Of a DNA stretch of 64,000 nt, positions 21,839 to 33,796 are shown one piece after another. The DNA lies in assembly GCA_964034945.1 (NCBI GenBank), contig OZ035962.1, positions 46,284,386-46,348,385 of the forward strand. Reading direction: 5' to 3'. Each line of letters starts with the position of its first letter. Position 1 is the first letter of the stretch. Source of the DNA: Chrysopilus asiliformis. Its lineage: Eukaryota; Arthropoda; Insecta; Diptera; Rhagionidae. The notes beneath the pieces are model-generated. The model worked only from the letters and a program-made list of their open reading frames with translations, was not told the origin of the DNA and did no database searches. Both the position numbers and the translations under genes were made by a program.

Positions 21839-23239
21839 GATAGAATGTTGACCAATAGAAAACGATCTCGAACCACTGTACGCCGGCTAACGACCACCCC
21901 ATCTTCTCGGCCTTCGAGCTCGGTACCAATTAGGCCTCCGGCCTCACACTAAACCACGTCAAAATCTCTTTAAATTTTCAACACATAAAATCTATTAAAT
22001 ATGAAGCAAAAAAAAAAAAAAAGATTTTATTGCAACCAATTAACAATTGGCCATTTGATGTATATTTGTACCAGTTACAGGCGAATTTTCGAATTTTAAG
22101 ACCATAACGTTCCAAGAAAACATAAAAATCGGGGAGGTTGTGGATGTGAAGAGAGAACAGAGAAGTGGCCAACGGGTAGGGAGGTCGGAACGAGGAGGGT
22201 TAAGGGGAGGGAAAAGGGGGAAGGAAGAGAAGGAATTTTCCCTCCTTTTCCGACCCTCTCCCCTCCATCCAAAAATTTCCCGATATATTTCACAAAAATC
22301 TTCCTGAAAAATTTATCCAAAAATTTCAAAAAGTGTGATTGCTACTGAAAATATAATATAAGACTGACAATACTACCGTGCGTAGCCCTTGTAAAAACAT
22401 ATGTGTTCCACCTACGCATTCAAATTTATAGTAATATTTTGCTGCATAGTTGGCTCAAATGTACCCTCTGGTATTGAAACATAAAACATTTGTTCTATAT
22501 CCTGTTGCTGCGAATTTCATTGGAAATCCTCCATTTTACCCATTTACCCAGGGCGAATTCCTTCTTCTCAAATGCTAATCGTTTCAGAAATAATTTTTGA
22601 TGGGGTACCTTGGGCGATAGCGTCTCCAAACGCGTTACTAGTCAACCACTGAAAGCCTCCTCCCACCAGGAATTTCCACAGCCAAGTTTGATTATTTGGG
22701 TAATAAATATATCAGTGAGGGACCTATGTTTGAAAACTAATTAGAAGTTATATTTTTTTAAATTTAACTGTATGTGTTATTTTGATTTTAACATTTTTTA
22801 ATAGTGTAGAAATGACAATTGCAAAACATTTTTTAAATTTCATAATGATCACTTTTGGTCGAAGTCATATTTAGCAGGTTGTCGTATAGACTTGGAGGTG
22901 TTACGAGCGTTTATAAACGACGAATGGGTTTATTCGTTAGGTTTATTCGTTCCCCTAAATTCAGAAAACGCCTTTTTTGTTTTAATGGCGTCGCGACACA
23001 CTTTCGTGAAACAGGTGTTGGATTCACACTTCGCCCTAATCGAAATGCGCGATATGTAGGACTTCATACCAAGTGTGATTTCGTTCGTGATCTTTGCAGT
23101 CGCAACATCAACGTCACCTTCCTGAAACCATTAGACCACTTGTAAGCTGCAAAATACTGATTCAACCTCTCCCAGTGGTTTTTTTTAAATTGTCGAACAG
23201 TCCTACGCGGGGCTTTAATTGTATTTTAGGGGGCCTTAC

Positions 23240-23597
23240 GGTGGAAAATTAACAACTTACCAGATAATAGTCAGATAATAGTCAGATTCTCCCAGAGGAG
23301 GGAGTACAGAAACGCTATATTTAGACGGATTTGTAGTTAAAAACAAATTCAACAGATATGAGTTATGTCCTGCAATATCTGGAATTCTCGTAGGTTTGTA
23401 TACGATTTGCGTCAACAAGTTTGATTCGGCGAAGAGTTCCGCGTGCAAACCAACAGGATCAGGATGACATGAGAAAGGAAGCCACTTCTCATTATGGACG
23501 TTGAAATCACCCGCAACAACAATTTCAGCGTCAGGATTTTATTCAGTAAGTGCAATTTGTCCAACTCGACCAATGTGAACTCGGTGGAACAATTAGC
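23240..23597 (-). pseudogene. LINE endonuclease fragment
   Basis: Reading across a frameshift near 23440-23480, the minus strand gives NCSTEFTLVELDKLHLLN, VVAGDFNVHNEKWLPFS, GLHAELFAESNLLTQIV and PTRIPDIAGHNSYLLNLF, then LGESDY. The GDFN and SDY motifs are typical of the APE-type endonuclease of CR1/jockey-like LINEs. It is 3'-truncated at about 23240. It may belong to the LINE whose reverse transcriptase is at 51009-52725. Confidence 0.75.
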
Positions 23598-24273
23598 GAG
23601 ATGTCCCACTGGCCATCAGCTGCTGCAGCTGACTGATCCCGATATCAGTTGCACATGTAATCCAATGGCGCATGGCAGACTGCAAAAAATGTGCAGCTGC
23701 ATGTCTGCGACACAAAGCTGACTTTTTTGAACTGATCTAAATGTAGCTGATATCAGGCACATGTCGGGTAGTTTCTAATGTCATTTTTGTTAGATTAAAT
23801 AAAATAAAATGATAATTTTCAATATTTTTTTCGTCTGGCGGTAATAATTGTCATCAGTGGCACAGTATATTAAGGTAGCATGGCCTCTCTCTAAGTTATA
23901 GGCTCTCTACTTCATATAATGTTGACTTTACAATAATTACTAGTTGGGGACATCATAAAATGTAAACTTGTGTTTAACTAATAAACTTTTGAACAAGCGA
24001 AAATAAATATGATGTCCATCGAATAGGAAAAATTAAGCACAGGAATCGTACAAGCTGTAGGAAAAGGTAGATGCTTGTACGATTGCACAGATTCAGTTTT
24101 TTTAGCAGAGAAATAAGGAGAAGTTCTTCCTCCGAGTCCGACATTTTGACGTTTGAGGTCAGCTGATCCCAGTTCAGTGTGCCATGTCAACTGATCGAAT
24201 CAAGTCCTGCAGCTGCCCGACCTGATGTCGGGATCAGGCAGCTGCAGGAGCTGATTCGCCAGTGGGACATCTC
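23598..24273. mobile_element. MITE inserted in the LINE fragment
   Basis: Inverted ends GAGATGTCCCACTGGC (23598) and its complement ending at 24273, with further CAGCTG/CTGCAG-rich symmetry inside (GCTGCAGCTGACTGATCCCG versus CGGGATCAGGCAGCTGCAGG). LINE sequence seems to continue to its right (24274-24316). An open frame at 23978-24190 on the minus strand is not recognised. Confidence 0.6.
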
Positions 24274-25109
24274 CCTTAGGGCTTCGGTAAATGAAACAAG
24301 GGTAGATGTGGTAACCGGGCGATTCCACTAGAACAATTCCACTAAACACAATCCATATCGCAAAAAAAAAAAACATTTAAAATGTTAAAATTTTGTGTTG
24401 AGAACTGAGCGATGGGGTCTTTTGGTTATATTCAAAATACTTTAATAAAAAAGAGCCATATTCAGCCCTAAGGGTCAGTTGATGACAGTCACTGAAACAT
24501 GATTGATCTTATCAGTTGCCGTGTGCCTGACGATTAGACTTGCGCGGCTAAAAATATGAGTTTTGTGTACTTGACATTCGTTTTATAAATTTGTACATTT
24601 ACGCACGTAATTGTAATTACCTAACCGTTATCAACGTAAACATAATAAACCATTTCGTCAATTGCAACAGATATGGTGCGAATAGCTTTTACATTTTGTG
24701 TTATTTTTTTTTTATAAAAATCCTCGCGAGTTTGGCTAGGAACTTGAAATTTGATAAAGAGCGTTTCTCAAAAAAAGAAAACTAAGTTCGTTGATGAGCA
24801 AAATTAATCCAGCCCCTCCAGAATCTCCCGTTCAAATGAAAATATTTTTGAGATTCTCTGGAAAACGGTGAGTAAGGTCAAAAAATTATAAATGCTAGAA
24901 AAACTCTTACACAACTCTTCCATCCAACTGAATTTAATTTGACTACTCCTTCTCACGCTTAGAAATATGCCTTTTTCTTATGGCGACTCCCTAAATGCCA
25001 CATTTTAGTATGCAATCAAGCATTTCGAATTTGACCGTAATTCGAAATGAACACCTCTTAATATTTCTTAAATTTGTCACAAAAACATTGTCCAAGGATG
25101 CGTAAGCAT

Positions 25110-25300
25110 ATAAGGATAATTCGTGATAAGCAACCCTGAAAACCTCCTAAAGCCAGTTCTTGCGAGAAAAATTGGAGAAAAGGATATTTGCGTTATCCTT
25201 ACATGACCTTTCGTTTCGTATTTTGAAACTCTAACACCGGATTCGCGATCAGCGACCCCAAAAACCTCATAATGCCAATTTTTCCGGGGAAGAATGAGAA
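25110..25300 (-). repeat. Fragment of the 122-bp minisatellite
   Basis: One and a half units (GATAAGCAACCCTGAAAACC, TTATCCTTACATGACCTTTC, GCGATCAGCGACCCCAAAAA) without element ends. 25301-25846 shows nothing further. Confidence 0.75.
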
Positions 25301-25904
25301 AAGGGATATAAAAATTAGAAGAAAAAATCAACCATTTCCCAAAGAAATTTTTTCCAATAATAAATTTTTTTCCCAATAATACAAATTTTTGATTTCGGAA
25401 ATCTAATAGCAAATTTTATTAATATTTCTAATAGCAAATTTTATTATTTCATGCAAATGTTTCAAAATTACCCGTCTATAAAATCAAAATTACCCGCGAT
25501 TACCTCAAAAATAAATTGAAGTGATGGGGCTCACTGCTGCTATCAATTATGAAATTGCAAAGTTCTGCAGCCAACTTCACTATCCCAATTCTTAGGAAAA
25601 AGATTCTGATATCGGGCGAAAAAAATGGGGTTTTCCAAAGTGATACTTAGAAGAAGTGTACGCGTTTTAAAAGTGGTTTTTGTGAAAGAAGGGCATTAAA
25701 GTAATACCCTCGTGTCATTTTGAAATCGGATTAAAGTGTTACACGCAAAAAAGTGCAAAAACGTGCAACGTTTGACGTTTCTCGACTAGTGTTGCTCTAA
25801 ATAATGCTTGTAGTTCGTCCTCAACACATGCCAACTACCATCAGCATTGATTCCACTAGACACAATTCTACTAAACACAAATCCACTAGACACAATTCCA
25901 TTTG

Positions 25905-26325
25905 GTAAAAAAATTCACATCGATTTCGAAATGGCAATGATCAAAACTTTGACGAACATTTTTAAAGATGCACAGGTAGTTTGCTGTTTTTTCCATCTGC
26001 GGAAATCTGTTTACCATGCTTTGAGTGTTATTGGATCTAAAGTTAAATACGATACAAATGTCAATTTCGCCCTTGATGTGAGAATGTTAATATCAATTGC
26101 ATTTGTTCCAATTGAATATCAAGAAAGATATTATGAAATACTGATGAAAAAAAATCTGCTGAAGGATGATGAAGATTTAATCAATTATTTTGATAGTAAC
26201 TACTTCGGTTTATTTAGTCCTGATGGGGTATGCAGAAAACCACGTTTTGCTCGTGAGTTATGGAACTTTTATGAAGGCATAAAACAAATAACATTGCAGA
26301 AGGTTTCAACAATTTCAAAGGGAGC
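25905..26325 (+). pseudogene. MULE transposase fragment
   Basis: An open stretch encodes IHIDFEMAMIKTLTNIFK, VVCCFFHLRKSVYHAL, VRMLISIAFVPIEYQERY and RFARELWNFYEG. This fits the catalytic MULE domain (Asp in DFEMAM, and the C/H pair in CFFHLR) of Mutator-like transposases, often paired with FLYWCH fingers in insects. Both ends are missing; the start is fused to the ATTCCACTA repeats, and the stop at 26341 follows unrelated sequence. Confidence 0.75.
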
Positions 26326-26365
26326 AGGTGCGAAGCCATAGAGAAACAAGAGTCCCACCAAAGAA

Positions 26366-26932
26366 AACATAACAAAAGCTATAATTGCCTATCTGGCAAT
26401 CATTGGAGACCCGTATGGTGATATTCGTATCAAAATTGGAACAGTTGTACCAAAATTCCACTTTGAAGTCAAACTTTCCAATAAGATTTTTTAAAATTTA
26501 TTCTAATTGGATTTTGATGTATGGGAGTTTTATGTAGAATTATATCCTAAATAACTTTTGTTCTTGGACTTTTTTGATAAGATGCACCGTTTTTGAGGTA
26601 TTCGCAAAAAACGTTTTCGAAGTTCGATAATGGGCAAAAATGGACCATTAGTACCCCCCCTAATGGTCCATTTTTGCCCATTATCGAACTTCGCCTCGCA
26701 TTTTACGAAAAACGGATCCACGCAAAATTTCAAGTCTTTAACTCAATCCATGCGCCCGCAATCCGCGCCACAGACAGACAGACAGACAGACGGACGGACA
26801 TGCAAAATTCAATTTTTTTTTATCATTCTAAACACACTGGTGTAATTCATTTTTGTGTGTGATGACGGGATCTTGGCGTTACAAACGGTAAGGCAAAGTT
26901 AATATACCCTTTGGTTTCACCATACGGGTATA
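26366..26932 (-). mobile_element. DINE-1-like element, full length
   Basis: Plus-strand reading from AACATAACAAAAGCTATAAT to CACCATACGGGTATA. It has the 3' hairpin (ATTGCCTATCTGGCAAT), a palindromic stretch near 26620-26690 (GGGCAAAAATGGACCATTAG repeated in inverse) and a CAGACAGACGGACGGACAT tract. 567 bp. Confidence 0.9.
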
Positions 26933-27147
26933 AAAATACAAAAATCTGTCTGAACTTTTATTTCGTGTAGCTCAAAACTTTAAACATAACAAAAGCTATA
27001 ATTGCCAATTTGGCAATTATTGAAAACCCGTCTGATGATATTCGTATTAAAATTCGAACAGTTGTACCAAAATTCCACTTTGAAGTCAAACTTTCCAATA
27101 AGATTTTTTAATTCCAATCGGATTTTGATGTATGGGAGTTTTATGTA

Positions 27148-27656
27148 AAGGGTGGTTAAATTTTAAGGGCCGATGTTGAATGTGAACCACACCTAAACGT
27201 CAAGTTTTTTTCTGCATTTCATTTGACATTTCTCAATTTCAGACTAACTCAATTTGAACCATGGAAAGATACACAATCGAGCAACGCGTTAAAGTTATTC
27301 AGGCTTATTATGAAAATGGGCGATCAATTTTCGAAGAAAATCATCTTCAGTGATGAGGCACATTTTCACCTCAGTGGATTCGTCAATAAGCAGAACAGCC
27401 GCATTTGGGCGAATGATAATCCAAGAGTGATTGTCGAAAAACCAATGCACCCACAAAGAGTGACTGTTTGGTGCGGTTTATGGGCTGGCGGCACGAAGTG
27501 CACGATATGCATTTTGATTTGAACGCCCATTTTCATAATAAGCCTGAATAACTTTAACGCGTTGAAATTGAGAAATGTCAAATGAAATGCAGAAAAAAAC
27601 TTGACGTTTAGGTGTGGTTCACATTCAACATCGGCCCTTAAAATTTAACCACCCTT
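27148..27656 (+). mobile_element. Fold-back mariner-type element with transposase scraps
   Basis: TA target duplications flank it (27146-27147, 27657-27658). The inverted ends begin AAGGGTGGTTAAATTTTAAG and match for about 93 bp. They then continue, after a 42-bp block present only on the left, into the codons for QRVKVIQAYYENGRS, so the right arm holds the transposase start in antisense. The left side encodes MERYTIEQRVKVIQAYYENG, then jumps to FSDEAHFHLSGFVNKQN and PQRVTVWCGLWAGG. This is an internally deleted Tc1/mariner-type element and cannot make its own transposase. Confidence 0.9.
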
Positions 27657-27938
27657 TAGAATCATATCCTAAATAACTTTTGTTCTTGGACTTTTTTGAT
27701 AAGATGCACCGTTTTTGAGATATTCACAAAAACCGTTTTCGTTCGTATGGGGGGTACCCCCCCTAATGGTCCATTTTTGCCCATTAACGAACTTAGCCTC
27801 GCATTTTACGAAAAACGGATCTGCGCAAAATTTCAAGTCTCTAGCTCAATCCGTGCGCCCGCAATCCGCGCCACAGATAGACAGACGGACAGGCAGACAG
27901 ACGGACAGACGGACGGACATGCAGAAATTAATTATTTT

Positions 27939-28510
27939 TATACCCGTATGGTGAAACCAAAGGGTATATTAACTTTGCCTTACCGTTTGTAACGCCAAGA
28001 TCCCGTCATCACACATAAAAATGAATTACACCAGTGTGTTTAGAATGATAAAAATAATTAATTTCTGCATGTCCGTCCGTCTGTCTGTCTGTCCGTCTGT
28101 CTGTCTGTCTGTCTGTCCGTCTGTCCGTCTGTGGCGCGGATTGCGGGCGCACGGATTGAGCTAGAGACTTGAAATTTTGCGCAGATTCGTTTTTCGTAAA
28201 ATGCGAGGCTAAGTTCGTTAATGGGCAAAAACGGACCATTAGGGGGGGTACCCCCCATACGAACGAAAACGGTTTTTGTGAATATCTCGAAAACGGTGCA
28301 TCTTATCAAAAAAGTCCAAGAACAAAAGTTATTTAGGATATGATTCTACATAAATACATCAAAATCCGATTGGAATAAATTTTAAAAAATCTTATTGGAA
28401 AGTTTGACTTCAAAGTGGAATTTTGGTACAACTGTTCGAATTTTGATACGAATATCACCATACGGGTCTCCAATGATTGCCAGATTGGCAATTATAGCTT
28501 TTGTTATGTT
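27939..28510 (+). mobile_element. DINE-1-like element nested in 26983-28622
   Basis: 572 bp from TATACCCGTATGGTGAAACC to GCTTTTGTTATGTT. It lies between ATTATTTT and TATTATTC of the outer copy. The uninterrupted version of that site is present at about 50241-50258, which fixes the ends exactly: insertion between T and T, no target duplication. It has the 3' hairpin ATTGCCAGATTGGCAAT. Confidence 0.93.
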
Positions 28511-28724
28511 TATTATTCTAAACACACCGGTGTAATTCATTTTTGTGTGTGATGACGGGATCTTGGCGTTACAAACGGTAAGGCAAAGTTAATATACCCT
28601 TTGGTTTCACGATACGGGTATAATAATTATGATCCATGGGAATACATGATGGCTATTGCAGCAATAACCAGAATCGATTTTATCAACTACAAAACTTGAT
28701 TCATTAATTTTATTTATTCGTATT

Positions 28725-28947
28725 TGTTGGTTCTTGAATTATTTATTTTATTTAATAAAAACACTTTTTTTTTTTTAATCTTTTTAAGTTCAATGTTTTA
28801 TTGACTGAAAACTCTTGAAGACTAAAATTAAATTTTTAATTATTTGACAATTAACAAAATCAAATACGACTTAATTAGAAAAACAATTATTTTTTGTAGT
28901 GTATATTTTACTATGTTAATGTTTAGTGAATAATTATAAACGTTACA
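28725..28947 (-). repeat. 3' LTR of Gypsy-type retrotransposon
   Basis: 223 bp, on the minus strand TGTAACGTTTATAATTATTC to AAGAACCAACA. It differs from the other LTR (33573-33796) at only a few positions in a T-rich tract. The flanking 5-bp target duplication is GTATT (28720-28724 and 33797-33801). Confidence 0.95.
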
Positions 28948-28962
28948 ATACTCCCCCCGCAA
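28948..28962 (-). other. Polypurine tract
   Basis: Minus strand GCGGGGGGAGTATTG immediately precedes the 3' LTR and should prime plus-strand DNA synthesis. Confidence 0.8.
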
Positions 28963-28972
28963 AATTGAAAAT

Positions 28973-31900
28973 TTAGAGGTTGAATGTAATTTTTTTTGTG
29001 TTATTTGTTTTATTAAAAATATCGAAATTTTGTAAAAATGCGGGTTTTAAATGATCAATGGATATAATTGTAGGTTTGCCATTTAAATCCAAAGTAAAAT
29101 GTTTATCAGATCTCTCAATAACCTTATATGGACCTTCGTAAGGAGGTTGTAAAGTTTTTTTACCGACTACAACGCGTACAAAAACGTGACTACAATTCAT
29201 TAAATCAGAATTTATGTAAGATTTTAAATTTGAATTTCTTTTTGATTCTACAGGCTGAAAAAATTGAATCTGGTTTCTTAACTTTTCAATCAAAATGTCC
29301 GGTGAGATTGAATTTTGATTAGAATTTTGAAAGAATTCACCAGGAATACGTAAATTTTGACCATAAACTAGTTCTGCCGAAGAGAAACCAATATCTTCTT
29401 TTGCTGCTACTCGACAGCCGAGTAAAATCATTGATAACTCTTCGCTCCAATTTAAAGTGTCTTTTGCTTTAATGGCTTCTTTAAGTCTCCTATGAAATCT
29501 TTCTACCATACCATTAGCCTGTGGATGGTGAACTGTAGTATGAATTTTGTGACTGCCGAGAAATTTGGTTAGATTTTGAAAAAGGTTGGACTCAAATTGT
29601 CGTCCTTGATCAGTAGTTATTCTTAACGGAATGCCAAACCGGGAAATCCAACCATTTACAAAAACTTTAGCAATTGTATTAGCTGTTATATCTCGAATTG
29701 GAAAAGCTTCAGGCCAGCGAGTATATCTATCAATAATAGTTAAGATATACGTATATCCTTTAGATGGTGGTAAGGGTCCAACGATATCCATATGGATATG
29801 TTCAAATCTTACTTGAGGAACTGGAAATTTTCCAATTGGAGATTTTGTATGTCTGGAAATTTTGGCTTTCTGACAATCCATACACGTTTTTGCCCAATCA
29901 TTAATATTTTTATTCATGTTTGGCCAAAAATATTTTGAAGTAATTAATTTTCTAGTCGATCTAACACCTGGATGAGACAAATTATGAACACTCTTAAAAA
30001 CAATTTTTCGAAAAATTTCCGGAATGAATGGTCTGTGTATTGAAGTACTGATTTCACACCACAATTTATCTTTAGAAAATGGAATTAAAAATGATTCCAG
30101 TTTAAATTTAGAATTTTCTTTTTTGTTACCTTGTAAAATTTCTTTAAGTTCTTGACAAATTTGTTGTTCTTTCACAACAGATTCCACATCAAGAACAGGT
30201 AAATCTTTTCGATTCAATTCATCAATATTTGAACGAGATAAAGAATCTGCTACGATATTATCTGAACCTTTGACGAATCGAATATCTGAGGTAAATTGTG
30301 CGATGAAATCTAAATGTCTGGCTTGTCTTGGAGTTTTTTCACTTTTTGATTTTATAGCATTAATAATAGGTTTATGATCCGTTAAAATGTGAAATTCACG
30401 ACCTTCAATAAAATATCGAAAATGTTTTATTGCCAAATATATCGCTAATAATTCTCGATCAAAAGTTGAATATTTGATTTCTGCAGTTGATAGTTTTCTA
30501 GAAAAGAAACTGAGCGGTTGCCAAACATTGTTAAACTTCTGTTGAAGAACTGCTCCAACAGCCATGTTTGATGCATCTGTCATTATGTTGAATTCAACAT
30601 TAGAAGAAGGAAATGTTAACAGGGTGAAATTGGATAATGCCGATTTAGTAATTTCAAAAGAATTTTGACATTCAGTTGTCCACTGAAATTTTGTATTTTC
30701 TTTTGGTTTCTTCAAAATTTCATAAAGTGGTGCTAACTTTTGTGCGATATTTGGAATAAAACGATGATAAAAATTGATCATGCCAATAAATCTTTGGATT
30801 TGTTTGATTGATGATGGAACCGGAAAATCATTTATAGCTTTAATGCGATCTTCTGTTGGAGAAATTCCATCTTTTGTAATAAGATGTCCTAGGAATTTCA
30901 AAGATGTTGCACCAAAAATACTTTTAGAAGCTTTTATATTTATTCCATATTTAGTTAATCGTTCGAATAGTATTTTTAAATGTTCAATATGTTCAGATTT
31001 TGTTTTGCTCGCAACCAAAATGTCATCAATATAAACAAAAACAAAATTTAGACCTCTAACTACTTCATCTATGAATCTTTGGAAAGTTTGAGCGCCGTTT
31101 CTGACTCCAAAAGGCATACGTAAGAACTCAAACATTCCAAATGGTGTGGTTATGGCAGTTTTATGAATGTCAACAGGAGCTACTGGAATTTGGTAATAAG
31201 CTCGGACAAGATCTACTGTAGAGAAAATAGTACAACCATGTAAATTCATTGAAAAATTTTGAATATGAGGAATCGGATAACGATCTGGAATTGTGACATC
31301 GTTTAAACGTCTATAATCTCCACATGGGCGCCAATCTGTACAATCACGTTTAGGGACCATGTGAAGAGGTGAACTAACTGAAGAACAAGATTGTCTGCAA
31401 ATTCCCATTTCTAACATATATTCAAATTCTTTTTTTGCAATTTTATGTTTTTCAGGATTTAAGCGACGTGGTTTCGAAAATGGTAATTGACCTTTTGTAT
31501 GAATAAAATGTTGAATATTATGTTGTACTGGTACATAATAATTTGGAGGACTGGTTAAAGAAGGAAATTGTTTTAGAAGATTTCCATATTCGTTATCAAT
31601 TGTTAAAATCTTAGGAATTACTACATCCGTTTTTAGATAAATTCCATTTATATATAAAGATGTTATTGAATCTAAAAGTTTTTTATTTTTAATATCTACA
31701 ACTAATCCAAATTTTGAAAGAAAATCTGCTCCGATGATTGGTTGAGAAACATTTGCAATGTGGAATGGATAAATAAAATTTCTACGAAGAGAAAGATTTA
31801 GATTTAATAATTTTTGCCCATATGTAGTAATTTCAGTACCATTAGCAGCTGTTAAAAAAGAATAATTATCGGGTTTTGAATCTGGATACCAACGATGAGG

Positions 31901-32029
31901 AATTACTGAAATATCTGCACCGGTATCCACTAAAAATTTTGATTTGGTATTTGAATCTATTATAAACAAACGACGGGAAACTGTAGCTTCTTCTATGACC
32001 GCCTCCATAGAAGATTTTTCTAATTTTTT
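28973..32029 (-). CDS. Gypsy-type pol polyprotein
   Basis: About 1000 residues, unbroken. Domains in order: protease ([13 protein letters not shown]), reverse transcriptase ([27 protein letters not shown], catalytic YIDD), RNase H ([45 protein letters not shown]), integrase zinc finger ([14 protein letters not shown] ... CMDCQ), integrase core ([37 protein letters not shown]) and a GPY/F-like end ([16 protein letters not shown]). The first ATG is at 32008, but the frame is open to 32032 and is reached by a -1 shift from gag. Primer site and gag finger suggest the CsRn1 clade. No envelope gene. Confidence 0.93.
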   Translation of the reverse strand, partial: KKLEKSSMEAVIEEATVSRRLFIIDSNTKSKFLVDTGADISVIPHRWYPDSKPDNYSFLTAANGTEITTYGQKLLNLNLSLRRNFIYPFHIANVSQPIIGADFLSKFGLVVDIKNKKLLDSITSLYINGIYLKTDVVIPKILTIDNEYGNLLKQFPSLTSPPNYYVPVQHNIQHFIHTKGQLPFSKPRRLNPEKHKIAKKEFEYMLEMGICRQSCSSVSSPLHMVPKRDCTDWRPCGDYRRLNDVTIPDRYPIPHIQNFSMNLHGCTIFSTVDLVRAYYQIPVAPVDIHKTAITTPFGMFEFLRMPFGVRNGAQTFQRFIDEVVRGLNFVFVYIDDILVASKTKSEHIEHLKILFERLTKYGINIKASKSIFGATSLKFLGHLITKDGISPTEDRIKAINDFPVPSSIKQIQRFIGMINFYHRFIPNIAQKLAPLYEILKKPKENTKFQWTTECQNSFEITKSALSNFTLLTFPSSNVEFNIMTDASNMAVGAVLQQKFNNVWQPLSFFSRKLSTAEIKYSTFDRELLAIYLAIKHFRYFIEGREFHILTDHKPIINAIKSKSEKTPRQARHLDFIAQFTSDIRFVKGSDNIVADSLSRSNIDELNRKDLPVLDVESVVKEQQICQELKEILQGNKKENSKFKLESFLIPFSKDKLWCEISTSIHRPFIPEIFRKIVFKSVHNLSHPGVRSTRKLITSKYFWPNMNKNINDWAKTCMDCQKAKISRHTKSPIGKFPVPQVRFEHIHMDIVGPLPPSKGYTYILTIIDRYTRWPEAFPIRDITANTIAKVFVNGWISRFGIPLRITTDQGRQFESNLFQNLTKFLGSHKIHTTVHHPQANGMVERFHRRLKEAIKAKDTLNWSEELSMILLGCRVAAKEDIGFSSAELVYGQNLRIPGEFFQNSNQNSISPDILIEKLRNQIQFFQPVESKRNSNLKSYINSDLMNCSHVFVRVVVGKKTLQPPYEGPYKVIERSDKHFTLDLNGKPTIISIDHLKPAFLQNFDIFNKTNNTKKITFNL

Positions 32030-32856
32030 GAATCAGATGATTTAAAAGCGCACGGTTGGATACATTTATTCGCATCCAAACCAAATTTGTAATGATACCA
32101 ACAATATTTATAATTTTTTGACCTGTCTGTGTCATTACTCCTATCTCGTCTTGTTCTAGAAGAATTGCGACTACTACTACGTGAACGATTTAAATTTAAA
32201 TTTTGTAAAAAAGATTTAAGTTCCGAAATTTCACATTTTAACGAATTAATTTCTTCTTTCATTACAAAATTTTCTGATTTTGAATCAAAATTGTTAATCA
32301 AATTTAAATGATTTGGATTAGAGGCTTCCCAAATCTTATCTGCCAAATCAAGTATCTCCTGTAATACTGTTTTACTAGAACTTACAAGAGCAATATTTAA
32401 AGATTTCGGAAGCTTTCTCATCCATAATTTTAATAACAAATCTTGAGTAACGCTAGAACCAGATAACGAATTTAACATACGATAAAAATGTGATGGTTTT
32501 TGATCTCCCATCTCGGAACTTGAAAGAAGTTTTTCCAATTTCCTTTCTTCGCTTTCTGTATAACGACTAATTAGTATTTTTTTAATTTCAGTGTATTTGT
32601 TAGATGTTGGAGGATTTTGAATAAAATCTAAAATTGATAGAATAACGTCTTGGCTAAGTGCGGCAAGAATGTACTCATATTTTGTCTCTTCTTGGCTTAT
32701 TCCTTTAGTGTGAAATTGTGATTCTACCGAAATAAACCATGGAATGGGACAAGCTGTCCAAAACGTTGGTAATTTTACCGAAACCGCGTTTAAAAAAGTT
32801 CTATTATTGTTATCACTTGGAGTGGTATTTAAATTATCTCCAGGTTCCATTATCAC
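32020..32856 (-). CDS. Gypsy-type gag protein
   Basis: 278 codons from ATG at 32856 to TAG at 32020. The middle ([15 protein letters not shown] and neighbouring helices) resembles Gypsy gag capsid. The tail is Arg/Ser-rich ([16 protein letters not shown]) and ends in a CHCC-type finger ([18 protein letters not shown]), as described for CsRn1-clade elements instead of the usual CCHC knuckle. It packages the element RNA into particles in the cytoplasm. The stop directly follows a slippery heptamer. Confidence 0.88.
   Translation of the reverse strand: MIMEPGDNLNTTPSDNNNRTFLNAVSVKLPTFWTACPIPWFISVESQFHTKGISQEETKYEYILAALSQDVILSILDFIQNPPTSNKYTEIKKILISRYTESEERKLEKLLSSSEMGDQKPSHFYRMLNSLSGSSVTQDLLLKLWMRKLPKSLNIALVSSSKTVLQEILDLADKIWEASNPNHLNLINNFDSKSENFVMKEEINSLKCEISELKSFLQNLNLNRSRSSSRNSSRTRRDRSNDTDRSKNYKYCWYHYKFGLDANKCIQPCAFKSSDSKN
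32023..32029 (-). promoter_or_regulatory. -1 ribosomal frameshift site between gag and pol
   Basis: On the minus strand gag ends TCA AAA AAT TAG. A AAA AAT is a classic X XXY YYZ slippery heptamer, and slipping back one base gives AAA AAA TTA GAA, the open pol frame. The gag stop is the next codon. A downstream pseudoknot was not looked for. Confidence 0.75.
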
Positions 32857-33557
32857 TTCCTTTTTTTAAAAATAAATTCAAAATTCACGTTTAATTGTTA
32901 ATTTAAAATAAAAATAACGAGATCGATAAAATAGTTACGTTAAAATGTGTCTTTTAGAATGTAAATTGAATGTTTATTTGTGTGCATGTGGAACAAAATC
33001 AGTTTATATTAATACTTAAAATTAACATTTATATTAATGATAATAAATTAAAATTTTACTTGGTAATTTCGTAATTTTATTTAGGTTCGAAAATTTTTTG
33101 TTCTTTTGATTTTCAGACTTGATATGTTGAAAAGATAACTTCTTTTTCATTAAGTCTTTTTGTTATTGATTTGAGGCGGAGAATATTTCGACTGGCTAGA
33201 ATTAGTGTTGCACCTTTTGATGTTAAAATTGAGCTTAATTTGTACGAGAATAAAACGAGACAGAATTTGCTGTATTGATATGCTGCAAATTGATTCTGTG
33301 AATTATCGCTAAACTCTCGATGGAACTCTGGCTGCAGAAATCTGTACGGAGCCAAATGCGCTTGAGACGAAAAATTAACAATTCTTGATTCTTTATAACG
33401 ACGTAGCGATGGCAACATGTTAAATACGCTCCCAGATAACTGGTCTGGAATGTAACGTCGAATTTATTTTCTGTATTTTGAGGTAGTTCCAAATTCTTCA
33501 CGTTTTTTCAAATTTTCAAATTTTCTCAAATTTTCTTTGTCTTTGGGGCTTTTCTTT
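32857..33557 (-). other. Leader of the Gypsy-type element
   Basis: About 700 bp between primer site and gag ATG, AT-rich, with no frame I can support. It presumably holds the packaging signal. Confidence 0.6.
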
Positions 33558-33570
33558 GTCGGGGTCACCA
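33558..33570 (-). other. Primer-binding site, tRNA-Trp type
   Basis: TGGTGACCCCGAC lies two bases after the 5' LTR. It is complementary to the 3' end of insect tRNA-Trp (GTCGGGGTCA plus CCA), the primer used by CsRn1-clade elements. Confidence 0.75.
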
Positions 33571-33572
33571 AT

Positions 33573-33796
33573 TGTTGGTTCTTGAATTATTTATTTTATT
33601 TAATAAAAACACTTTCTTATTTTTTAATCTTTTTAAGTTCAATGTTTTATTGACTGAAAACTCTTGAAGACTAAAATTAAATTTTTAATTATTTGACAAT
33701 TAACAAAATCAAATACGACTTAATTAGAAAAACAATTATTTTTTGTAGTGTATATTTTACTATGTTAATGTTTAGTGAATAATTATAAACGTTACA
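33573..33796 (-). repeat. 5' LTR of Gypsy-type retrotransposon
   Basis: 224 bp, TG...CA, nearly identical to 28725-28947, followed by GTATT. Near identity of LTRs and intact genes point to a young insertion. Confidence 0.95.

Larger units (their letters stand above)
26983..28622 (-). mobile_element. DINE-1-like element split by two insertions
   Basis: The element is in three pieces: 26983-27147, 27659-27938 and 28511-28622. The first gap is the mariner-type element at 27148-27656, the second is a complete opposite-strand DINE at 27939-28510. Joining the pieces gives the ordinary element order, with the ends AACATAAC and GGGTATA intact. Confidence 0.9.

Noticed and set aside
22855..23145. 96-codon plus-strand frame
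   Set aside because: No domain recognised on either strand and no supporting context; chance frame or unrecognised relic.
29128..31034. Plus-strand frames within the Gypsy pol region
   Set aside because: Shadows of the intact minus-strand pol gene.
33113..33501. Two frames in the Gypsy leader
   Set aside because: They overlap in different frames between primer site and gag, where a non-coding leader is expected.
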